Source: Bradyrhizobium sp. B097
GTDB taxonomy: Bacteria > Pseudomonadota > Alphaproteobacteria > Rhizobiales > Xanthobacteraceae
Reading direction: 5' to 3'
NCBI RefSeq assembly: GCF_038957035.1
Contig: NZ_CP152412.1
Span: forward strand, 8,800,501-8,864,500
DNA: 64,000 nt
This document shows, piece by piece, positions 17,301 to 24,301 of this stretch (the stretch's first letter is position 1; each line of letters begins with the position of its first letter). The notes below the pieces were generated by a model. It worked only from the letters and a program-made list of their open reading frames with translations, ran no database searches and was not told where the DNA came from. Made by a program: the position numbers and the translations under genes.

Positions 17301-18521
17301 TCAGCATTCCTTGGGATCGACGAGACCGGCGCTGCGCGCCACGATCTCATAGTTCCCGCCTTTGGCAACAGCGGTGTACATCTTCATCTTGCAGTGACGC
17401 TTGCCCGGAACCATTTCGGCCGGGCCGCCGGGCCCTTCGGCGATCTTGGCGTGATCGAGCGCAGCCGCAACCGAGTCACGATCGACCTTGCCGGCCTCCT
17501 TGACCGCGGCTTCCCACAGCTTGAGACCGCGATAGGTTCCGGTGGCGGCGCTGCCGGCGGCGAACAGGAAGTTGCCCGGGAAATCCTTCTCATAGGCCGC
17601 CTGGATCTTGGCGTTGAACGGATCCTCCTTGGTCAGCACCTTGAAATAGTCGAGGCAGCTCGCCAGTCCCTCGATCTCGCTGGCCTGATTGATGTTGAGC
17701 GTGTTCTCGTCATAGTAGACGCAGGCGAGCCGCCCGCCGTTCTTGAGGAAGCCGGCTTCATAGAGCTGCTTGAAGAATGGGCCGACGCCCGGCGGGATCA
17801 CGGTGTTGAAGACGACGTCGACCTTGTTGGAGATGATGCGGTTGACGGTCGACGAGAAGTCGACCTGGTCGAGCGGGTAATACTCCTCGAACACGACCTC
17901 GCCGCCATTGTCCTCGATCACCTTGCGGGCGTAGACGTTGAGCGTGTGCGGCCAGACATAGTTGGCGCTCGGCAGCGCGAACTTCTTGCCGCCGTTCTTG
18001 ATCAGCCAGGGAATGAACTCGTCGCATTGCTGCGCCGGGGTCGGCCCGGTGCAGAACAGATAGGGCGTGCACTCCTTGCCCTCGTAGAGCTGCGGATAGA
18101 TGTAGAGCGTCTTGCCGCGCGCCACGATCGGGTCCTTGATCGCGTTGCGCATCGAGGAGGTGATGCCGCCCAGCACCATGTCGACCTTGTCGCGCTGGAT
18201 CAGCTTGCGGACATTGCCGACCGCGACCGATTCGTTCGAGGCGGTGTCCTCGATATAGAGCTCGAGCGGCCGGCCGAGCAGGCCGCCGCCGGCGTTGATC
18301 TCCTTGATCACCATCTTGGCGACGTTGGCGTCGGCATTGCCGGCATAGGCGATCGGGCCGGTCAGGTCGGTCGCGATGCCGACCTTGATCGGTCCCTCGG
18401 CGGCGTTGGCCCAATCGGGCCTCACCACCCAGCTTCCGACCCCGGTCGCGAGCGCGCCGGTCGCGAAAGCGAAATTGCTCATGAAGCGGCGGCGCGTGAG
18501 ATTCATGCGTTCAATCGACAT
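17301..18521 (-). CDS. ABC transporter substrate-binding protein with Tat signal (urea/short-chain amide type)
   Basis: 406 residues. A twin-arginine signal precedes the mature protein (NLTRRRFMSNFAFATGALAT, cleavage near WANAA), so this is the exported receptor of the transporter. The type I periplasmic-binding fold follows: IKVGIATDLTGPIAYAGNAD, ELYIEDTASNESVAVGNVRK, VDMVLGGITSSMRNAI and YPQLYEGKECTPYLFCTG. These match the urea/amide receptor (UrtA/FmdD) group. It sits between the two permease genes, an unusual gene order for the Urt type. Confidence 0.9.
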   Translation of the reverse strand: MSIERMNLTRRRFMSNFAFATGALATGVGSWVVRPDWANAAEGPIKVGIATDLTGPIAYAGNADANVAKMVIKEINAGGGLLGRPLELYIEDTASNESVAVGNVRKLIQRDKVDMVLGGITSSMRNAIKDPIVARGKTLYIYPQLYEGKECTPYLFCTGPTPAQQCDEFIPWLIKNGGKKFALPSANYVWPHTLNVYARKVIEDNGGEVVFEEYYPLDQVDFSSTVNRIISNKVDVVFNTVIPPGVGPFFKQLYEAGFLKNGGRLACVYYDENTLNINQASEIEGLASCLDYFKVLTKEDPFNAKIQAAYEKDFPGNFLFAAGSAATGTYRGLKLWEAAVKEAGKVDRDSVAAALDHAKIAEGPGGPAEMVPGKRHCKMKMYTAVAKGGNYEIVARSAGLVDPKEC

Positions 18522-18526
18522 GGTGA

Positions 18527-19384
18527 TTAGACCCCTTTCCCAGCAATGAGGCCTTGCGGCCGGAATTTGATGAAGGCGATGGCGAGCACGAAGACGAGGA
18601 CGTCGGCGACGACGGGAGACATGACCCATGGCAGCGCCGCGCTAAGCGTGCCGATCACGCCGGCGCCGGCGACCGGACCGATGAAGGAGCCGACCCCGCC
18701 GACCATCACGGCAACGAAGCCCTGGATCAGGAAGCGGATGCCGAGATCGGCAAACAGGCTGAACACCGGCACGATCAGCGCGCCGGCAAGCCCGGCGAGC
18801 GCCGCGCCGAACGCAAAGGTCGCGCCGTAGATCAACGGCGTCGAGATGCCCGACGCGCGCGCCAGCGCCGGATTCTCCAGCGTGGCGCGGACCCGAAGCC
18901 CGAAGCTCGTCCGCGCCAGCAGCAGATAGCAGCCGCCCATCACCAACAGCGTGATCACGATGATGGTGAAGCGCCAGGCCGAGATGTGGACGGAGCCGAG
19001 ATCGATCGAACCGCCGATCGGCTCCGGCACCGTGAGATAGAAGCCGCCGATCAGGCCGCGGACGCTTTCGCGGATGATCAGCCCGAGCGCATAGGTGCCG
19101 AGCATCGCCACGATCGGCGCGGCATAGAACCGCCTGATGATCAGCGCCTCCAGCACGAAGCCGAGCGCGCCGACCACAAAGGGCGCGGCGACCATGCCGA
19201 CCCAGACCGGCGCGCCATGAGCGTAGGCCAGATAGGTGACATAGGCCCCAAGCAGGACGAATTCGCCCTGCGCGAAGTTGAAGATGCCCATCATGCTGGC
19301 GATGATGCCGAGCCCGAGCACGACCAGCACGATGATCGCGCCGAAGCTCACGATCTCGAACACCGCGGCGAAGGTGCTAGCCAT
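18527..19384 (-). CDS. ABC transporter permease, LivH/UrtB type
   Basis: 285 residues with about eight hydrophobic helices. The LivH hallmark IIASMMGIFNFAQGEFVLLG is near the N terminus, followed by ALIIRRFYAAPIVAMLGTYA, RVRATLENPALARASGIS and VAVMVGGVGSFIGPVAGAGV. It pairs with the LivM-type permease to form the translocation pore. The binding-protein gene starts five bases after its stop. Confidence 0.93.
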   Translation of the reverse strand: MASTFAAVFEIVSFGAIIVLVVLGLGIIASMMGIFNFAQGEFVLLGAYVTYLAYAHGAPVWVGMVAAPFVVGALGFVLEALIIRRFYAAPIVAMLGTYALGLIIRESVRGLIGGFYLTVPEPIGGSIDLGSVHISAWRFTIIVITLLVMGGCYLLLARTSFGLRVRATLENPALARASGISTPLIYGATFAFGAALAGLAGALIVPVFSLFADLGIRFLIQGFVAVMVGGVGSFIGPVAGAGVIGTLSAALPWVMSPVVADVLVFVLAIAFIKFRPQGLIAGKGV

Positions 19385-19426
19385 GGTGCCCGATCCGTTC
19401 GGCCTGTTTCTGCGACAAGCGGCGCC

Positions 19427-20941
19427 TCACATCTTCTTCCAGTCGCCGGCCTGCTCGAAGGCATGCGCGGCGCGGTAGATGGTGGATTCCTCGAACATCC
19501 GGCCGACCAGCATCAGGCCGACCGGCAACCCGTCGACCATGCCGCAGGGCAGCGACATCGCCGGGTGATGGGTAATGTCGAACGGCGCCGTGTTGGAGAT
19601 CATCTCCAGCGCACGGGCGACATATTCCTCGCGGCTGGCATTGGCCTCGGGCAACTTCGTCGCCTTCATCGGCGTGGTCGGCATCAGCAGCAGATCGTAG
19701 TCCTTGAAGGCCTTGTCATAGGCCGCGGCCAGCCGGCGGGAGATGTTGAGCGCCTTGCCGTAGAAGCGCGGACCGAAATTGTTGTTGATGTAGGTGCCGA
19801 GCATCATGAACAGCTTGGTGGTCTCGGACAGCGAATCCGCCTGACGGCGCCAGCCGCGATGGAAATCCATCAGCGAGGTCGAATAGAGGTCGGAGCGGCT
19901 GAGGCCGTAGCCGTCGCCGAACATCATGGTCTGGGTCAGGCCTTCGGTGCCGATCGGGGTCCAGATCGCGCCGCCGAGCATGTGCATCGGGATCGACACC
20001 GTCTCGACGCTGGCGCCGAGGTCCTTGAAGCGCTTGGCCGCCTCATGCACGCTCTCATTCACCGCGGCCTCCGCGGTCGGCTGCTCAAAGCCTTCCTTGA
20101 CGATGCCGATCTTCATGCCCTTGACGCCCTTGCCGAGCGCCTTGGTGTAGTCGTCGACCTTCGGCGCCTTGATCCGGGGATCATAGCCGTCGTCGCCGGC
20201 CAGCACTTCCAGCAGCAGCGCGTTGTCTTCCACGGTCGCGGTCATCGGGCCGGTGTGGTCGACATAGATCTCGATCGGCATGATGCCGGTGTAGGGCACG
20301 AGGCCCCAGGTCGGCTTCATGCCGTAGGTGCCGCAGAACGAGGACGGCATGCGGATCGAGCCGCCCTGGTCGCCGCCGATCGCCATGTCGACCTCGCCGA
20401 GCGAGACCACGACGCCGGAGCCCGACGACGAGCCGCCGGCCGAATAGCCCATCTTGTGCGGATTGTGCACCGGCCCATAGGAGCCGGTGTGGCTGCCGCC
20501 GGACAGACAGAAATGCTCGCAGTGCGTCTTGCCGGCGATCTCGGCGCCGGCATCCAGCATGCGGGTGACGATGGTGGCGTCGAAATCGGGGATATAGCCT
20601 TCCAGCGTCGACGAGCCGTTGGTCATCGGCACGCCGGCCAGCATGATGTTGTCCTTCAGCGCCACCGTCTTGCCCTTGAGCTTGCCGGAGGCCGCGCCCT
20701 TCACCGTCGACTTGCGGTACCAGGCGTTGTGCTTGTTGTCTTCCGGTGCCGGACGATGGCCGGGCGTGCGCGGATACTTCACTTCGGGCAATTCGTCCGG
20801 CATCTGGGCGACGAGGTTGTAGGCATCGACCGAGCCCTGCATCAGGCCGCGGAACGAGGCCACGTCCTCATCGGTCAGGGACAGGCCGCACTGCTCGGCG
20901 ACGGCACGAAGTTGCGTTGGCGTGGGAAGGACGACGGTCAC
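19427..20941 (-). CDS. Amidase of the amidase-signature family (aliphatic/enantioselective amidase)
   Basis: 504 residues. The Ser-cisSer-Lys triad is visible: Lys in KTVALKDNIMLAGVPM, the Gly/Ser-rich SAGGSSSGSGVVVSLG, and the nucleophilic Ser within GGDQGGSIRMPSSFCGTYGM. The stretch KPTWGLVPYTGIMPIEIYVD is typical of the nitrile-pathway amidases of Rhodococcus type (EC 3.5.1.4), which hydrolyse amides to acid and ammonia in the cytosol. I chose GTG 20941 because AGGAG stands six bases upstream; ATG 20995 is the alternative. It lies upstream of the transporter, so imported amide would be hydrolysed at once. Confidence 0.92.
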   Translation of the reverse strand: MTVVLPTPTQLRAVAEQCGLSLTDEDVASFRGLMQGSVDAYNLVAQMPDELPEVKYPRTPGHRPAPEDNKHNAWYRKSTVKGAASGKLKGKTVALKDNIMLAGVPMTNGSSTLEGYIPDFDATIVTRMLDAGAEIAGKTHCEHFCLSGGSHTGSYGPVHNPHKMGYSAGGSSSGSGVVVSLGEVDMAIGGDQGGSIRMPSSFCGTYGMKPTWGLVPYTGIMPIEIYVDHTGPMTATVEDNALLLEVLAGDDGYDPRIKAPKVDDYTKALGKGVKGMKIGIVKEGFEQPTAEAAVNESVHEAAKRFKDLGASVETVSIPMHMLGGAIWTPIGTEGLTQTMMFGDGYGLSRSDLYSTSLMDFHRGWRRQADSLSETTKLFMMLGTYINNNFGPRFYGKALNISRRLAAAYDKAFKDYDLLLMPTTPMKATKLPEANASREEYVARALEMISNTAPFDITHHPAMSLPCGMVDGLPVGLMLVGRMFEESTIYRAAHAFEQAGDWKKM

Positions 20942-21057
20942 GGCGCTCTCCTGAAGCTTTTGATCTTTGATTCCTGGATCGGATCCCTTGGACATCCTTG
21001 GGCACGAAGCAGCGGCGGCGCGTTTGCCCCGCGCGAACCGCTCACCCCGTTGCTGTA

Positions 21058-21085
21058 TTGAAAACGGAAATATTTTCCTTTTCAA
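21058..21085. promoter_or_regulatory. 28-bp inverted repeat upstream of the amidase
   Basis: An AT-rich dyad in GC-rich DNA: outer arms TTGAAAA / TTTTCAA and an inner GGAAATATTTTCC; 12 of 14 base pairs match about the centre. It lies 117 bases upstream of the amidase start. On the minus strand it contains GGAAAATATT, which also occurs beside the palindrome at 23758-23769. This makes it a candidate operator for the MarR regulator (inference). Confidence 0.5.
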
Positions 21086-21102
21086 GTATTATTTCGCAAA
21101 CT

Positions 21103-21224
21103 CCCTCTCCCGCTTGCGGGGGAGGGTCGGGGTGGGGGTATCTCAGCGGATCGCATGGTGGAGAAAGCCCCCACCCGCATTGCATCTTCGATGCAATGCG
21201 ACCTCCCCCGCAAGCGGGAGAGGT
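21103..21224. repeat. Palindromic repeat between AmiC-like gene 1 and the amidase
   Basis: Arms CCTCTCCCGCTTGCGGGGGA and CCTCCCCCGCAAGCGGGAGA are near-perfect complements about 75 bases apart, and the interior has a nested dyad GCATTGCATC / GATGCAATGC. The element fills the gap between the two genes and could form a strong hairpin inside the operon, giving transcription attenuation. Similar Bradyrhizobium repeats are common. Confidence 0.7.
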
Positions 21225-21234
21225 GAAGAAAGAA

Positions 21235-22419
21235 TCAGATCGCCTTGATCACCCTGAAGTCGAGGCCATCGGCTTCGGCCAGATACATCGGCATCCTGGC
21301 GTGGCCGCTGCGCACCATGACCGGACCGCGCGGGCCGCGATAGACGAGATTATCCGCTGCCGCGAGCAGCGGCCGCAGGTCGAGCGTGCCGGCGCGGTTG
21401 GCGGCAGCCTCTAACAGGCAGAAGCCCTCATAGGCGGACTCGCCGCACGATCCGACCGGCGGCGCGAACGGACCGAACATCGCGCGATAGCGGTCCCTGA
21501 AATCGTCGCCGGCCTGCGAGCCGACCGAGGGGAAATAGCCGGAGGCGCAGAACAGGTTCTCGGTCTTGTCGGCGCCGACGCCGAGCAGCGCCGTTTCGTC
21601 GAAACAGCCGGCAAAGCGCAGCGTTGTGGCGGCAAGTCCGGCATCGGCGAAGGCGCGGTTGAAGGTCACGCTGTCGGTGCCGATCAGCGAGATCAGCACG
21701 ACATCGGGCTTCGCCGCACGAATCCGCTCCAGATGCGCCGCGTGATCGTCCTCGCCGACCGGCACGAACTCCTCGCCGACCACGAGGCCCCCGGTCTCCT
21801 TGATGTAGCGCTTCACCGCGCGGTGCGACTGCCAGGGCCAGACATAATCGCTGCCGATCAGGTACCAGCGCCTGGCGCGCTTCGCCTCGGCCAGCCAGTG
21901 GATCGACGGCCGGTTCTGCCAGCGCGGCGTCTCGCCGATCGCAATGACGCCCGGCGTCCGCTCGCCGCCCTCATAGACCGGCGTGTAGATGTAGGGGATC
22001 TTGCTGCGGGTGATGAGGTGACGCAGCGCGACACGCACCGCGCTGGTGTGCATGCCCATGATGAGATCGACCTCGTCGGAGGCGATCGCCTGCTCGGCGC
22101 GGTCGATCACCTCGTCGATTGGACCGCCGGCGTCGTAGACCGAGAACTCGATCTCACGGCCGAGGATGCCGCCGCGCCGGTTGATCTCGGCGACCGCGAG
22201 CTGCGCGGTCGAGGTCGCGGCCGGCCCCCACATCCCGGGCGAACCGGAGCAACAGACGAAGCCACCGATCCGCAGCCGGTTGCGCGCGCCGCGCGGACCG
22301 AACCCGCCACGATCCATCGGCGCAAGCAGGCGATCCGACGCCGCCGACGCCAGGTTCCTGAACAGCAGGGATGGCGGGAACGGGAGGTTTCTTGCCATGA
22401 CGTTTGGCGTCGAATGCAC
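21235..22419 (-). CDS. AmiC-like amide receptor 1 (periplasmic-binding fold, no signal peptide)
   Basis: 394 residues with the type I periplasmic-binding fold: LAVAEINRRGGILGREIEFS, YIYTPVYEGGERTPGV, YLIGSDYVWPWQSHRAVKRY, PDVVLISLIGTDSVTFNRA and a tail RMPMYLAEADGLDF. These line up by eye with Pseudomonas AmiC, the cytosolic amide sensor of the ami operon. The first 45 residues (MHSTPNVMARNLPFPPSLLF...) have no hydrophobic signal core or lipobox. GTG 22419 has AGGAG five bases upstream. The next gene is a close paralogue. No AmiR-type antiterminator is visible nearby. Confidence 0.85.
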   Translation of the reverse strand: MHSTPNVMARNLPFPPSLLFRNLASAASDRLLAPMDRGGFGPRGARNRLRIGGFVCCSGSPGMWGPAATSTAQLAVAEINRRGGILGREIEFSVYDAGGPIDEVIDRAEQAIASDEVDLIMGMHTSAVRVALRHLITRSKIPYIYTPVYEGGERTPGVIAIGETPRWQNRPSIHWLAEAKRARRWYLIGSDYVWPWQSHRAVKRYIKETGGLVVGEEFVPVGEDDHAAHLERIRAAKPDVVLISLIGTDSVTFNRAFADAGLAATTLRFAGCFDETALLGVGADKTENLFCASGYFPSVGSQAGDDFRDRYRAMFGPFAPPVGSCGESAYEGFCLLEAAANRAGTLDLRPLLAAADNLVYRGPRGPVMVRSGHARMPMYLAEADGLDFRVIKAI

Positions 22420-22483
22420 ACCTGCTCCTGTCCGGCACCCGCACGCCGCTCACGGCATCGCCCTCACGGGCGACGGTGCCACG

Positions 22484-23665
22484 CTAGATCGTCTTGATCA
22501 CATTGAAGTCGAGACCGTCGGCCTCGGCAAGATAGATCGGCATTTCGGCACGGCCGTCGCGAATGGTCACGGTGCCGCGGGCGCCGCTGTAAACGAGGTT
22601 GCGCGCCGCAGCGGATAAAGGGCCCGTTGACAGCGAGCGGGCCCGGTTGGCCGCCGCTTCGAGAAAGCGCATCCCCTCGTAGTTGGACTGTCCGACCGAG
22701 CCGATCGGCGGCGCGTGCGCCCCGAACATCGCGCGGTAGCTGATCTGGAACTCGTCATTGGCGCGCGAATCGACGCAGCCGAAATAGCCGGAGGCGCAGA
22801 ACAGGTTCTCGGTCGCGTCCGGCCCGATGCCGAGCAACACGGTCTCGTCCATCGCGCCGGCATAGCGCAGCGTGGTGGCTGCGAGTCCTGCGTCGGCGAA
22901 GGCGCGGTTGAAGGTGATGCTGTCGGTCCCGATCAGGGTGATCAGCACGACATCGGGCCGGGCTGCGCGAATCCGCGCCAGATGCGGCTCGTGATCGTCC
23001 TCGCCGAGCGGGACGAATTCCTCGCCGACCACCTGGCCGCCGGCCTCCTTGATGTAACGCTTCACCGCGCGATGCGACTGCCAGGGCCAGACATAGTCGC
23101 TGCCGATCAGATACCAGCGCTGCGCCTTCTTGACCTCGGTGAGCCAGTGGATCGCCGGGCGGCTTTCGGCGCGCGGCGTCTCGCCGATCGCCATCACGCC
23201 GGGCGTCCGCTCGCCGCCCTCATAGACCGGCGTATAGACATAGGGGATGCGGCCGGCCGTGACCTTGCGCAGCGCGAGACGGACCGCCGAGATATGCGAG
23301 CCCATGATCACGTCGATCTCGTCGAAGGCGATCGCCCGCTCGGCGCGCCGCACCACCTCCTCGATCGGCCCGCCGGCGTCGTACATCGACAATTCGACCT
23401 CGCGGCCGCGGATGCCGCCGCGCCGGTTGATCTCGGCGACAGCCAGCATGACGCTGTTGGCCGAGATCGGCCCCCAGATTCCGGGCGCGCCGGAGAAGGT
23501 GATGAAATTGCCAATCCTAAGCTTGCTGTCGGTGCCGCCACGGCGCGAGGAGCCCGGCTTGACGGTCAAAGCGAGATCGGCCGCGCAGGACGACGGATTT
23601 CGAAACAGGTGCGGCGGCGCGACGGGCATGCCGCCATACGCCTGGAAGGAGACCGTCGAGAGCAC
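22484..23665 (-). CDS. AmiC-like amide receptor 2 (paralogue of receptor 1)
   Basis: About 393 residues, colinear with its neighbour: LAVAEINRRGGIRGREVELS, YVYTPVYEGGERTPGV, YLIGSDYVWPWQSHRAVKRY and MPIYLAEADGLDFNVIKTI. As in receptor 1, the N terminus (MLSTVSFQAYGGMPVAPPHL) lacks a signal peptide. The frame is open upstream to 23818, but GTG 23665 has AGGAG five bases away and gives the same length and N-terminal pattern as receptor 1. It is the promoter-proximal gene of the operon, divergent from the MarR gene. A recent tandem duplication is likely; the differing pocket-lining segments suggest different ligands. Confidence 0.85.
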   Translation of the reverse strand: MLSTVSFQAYGGMPVAPPHLFRNPSSCAADLALTVKPGSSRRGGTDSKLRIGNFITFSGAPGIWGPISANSVMLAVAEINRRGGIRGREVELSMYDAGGPIEEVVRRAERAIAFDEIDVIMGSHISAVRLALRKVTAGRIPYVYTPVYEGGERTPGVMAIGETPRAESRPAIHWLTEVKKAQRWYLIGSDYVWPWQSHRAVKRYIKEAGGQVVGEEFVPLGEDDHEPHLARIRAARPDVVLITLIGTDSITFNRAFADAGLAATTLRYAGAMDETVLLGIGPDATENLFCASGYFGCVDSRANDEFQISYRAMFGAHAPPIGSVGQSNYEGMRFLEAAANRARSLSTGPLSAAARNLVYSGARGTVTIRDGRAEMPIYLAEADGLDFNVIKTI

Positions 23666-23757
23666 GCCAACTCCTGTCTGGGAAGCAGTACGCAACGCAG
23701 CCAGCGGGCGGTCGCGGCATCCGCCCCTTGGTTGGGGGAATATCCTAGGGGAAAATA

Positions 23758-23769
23758 TTGAATATTCAA
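23758..23769. promoter_or_regulatory. Palindrome TTGAATATTCAA between the MarR gene and the amide operon
   Basis: A perfect 12-base palindrome in an AT-rich island (GGGGAAAATATTGAATATTC). It is 93 bases upstream of AmiC-like gene 2 and 75 bases upstream of the MarR start. MarR dimers usually bind such palindromes in the divergent promoter, so this is the best candidate operator here. Confidence 0.55.
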
Positions 23770-23843
23770 CAATTGAAGTGCATATAGAAATGGCATGAGT
23801 TGCCGGACATTCATTCACCGGGTCAGGAACCAGGTCTCACGCC

Positions 23844-24287
23844 GTGGCTAAACCGCCGAAAGAAAATTCCCCGATCACCGAACACCTCACCTACCTGCTC
23901 GCGCAAGCCAACCGGGAGATCAACCGGCAGTTGGAGACGCGGCTGGCCAAGGAAGGCGTGCCGGTCGAGCAGTGGCGCATCCTCAAAGTGCTGTCCGACG
24001 GCAACGGCCACTCGATGGGCGAGCTTGCCGACGCGGTGCTGCTCAACCATCCGACGCTGACCAAGATGATCGACCGCATGGTGTCGGACGCGCTGGTCTA
24101 TCGCGTGCAGGATCCGAAGGATCGCCGCAAGGTGCTGATGTTCGTCTCCGACCGCGGCAAGGCGCTGTGCCGCCGGCTGAACTCGCTCGCAGTCAGCCAG
24201 GAAGAGCACATCGTCGAGAGCTATGGCGACAAGTCGACCACCGAGCTGAAGCGGCTGCTGGAAAGCCTGATCGGCAGCGCGAACTGA
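23844..24287 (+). CDS. MarR family transcriptional regulator
   Basis: 147 residues with a winged helix-turn-helix: EQWRILKVLSDGNGHSMGEL, then ADAVLLNHPTLTKMIDRMVS and the wing VQDPKDRRKVLMFVSDRGKA with the conserved D-x-R-D/R-R. It is divergent from the amide operon and is its probable local regulator, by position. The ligand may be an amide or an aromatic acid. The start is GTG 23844 with only a weak upstream AGGTC. Confidence 0.9.
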   Translation: MAKPPKENSPITEHLTYLLAQANREINRQLETRLAKEGVPVEQWRILKVLSDGNGHSMGELADAVLLNHPTLTKMIDRMVSDALVYRVQDPKDRRKVLMFVSDRGKALCRRLNSLAVSQEEHIVESYGDKSTTELKRLLESLIGSAN

Positions 24288-24301
24288 GGCAACAGCCTCC
24301 G

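Noticed and set aside
18554..21061. A very long open frame on the plus strand opposite the transporter and amidase genes
   Set aside because: It is the antisense of well-conserved genes in GC-rich DNA, with His/Arg/Gly/Asp-rich nonsense sequence and no motif; an artefact of codon bias.
20942..21085. An upstream TTG start at 21085 for the amidase
   Set aside because: It would translate through the AT-rich 28-bp dyad with an implausible N terminus; GTG 20941 has an AGGAG at proper distance.
23666..23818. An upstream start at 23818 for AmiC-like gene 2, which might have supplied a signal peptide
   Set aside because: The added 51 residues cross the candidate operator and MarR promoter, have no signal-peptide hydrophobic core, and the GTG at 23665 matches the paralogue in position and ribosome binding site.
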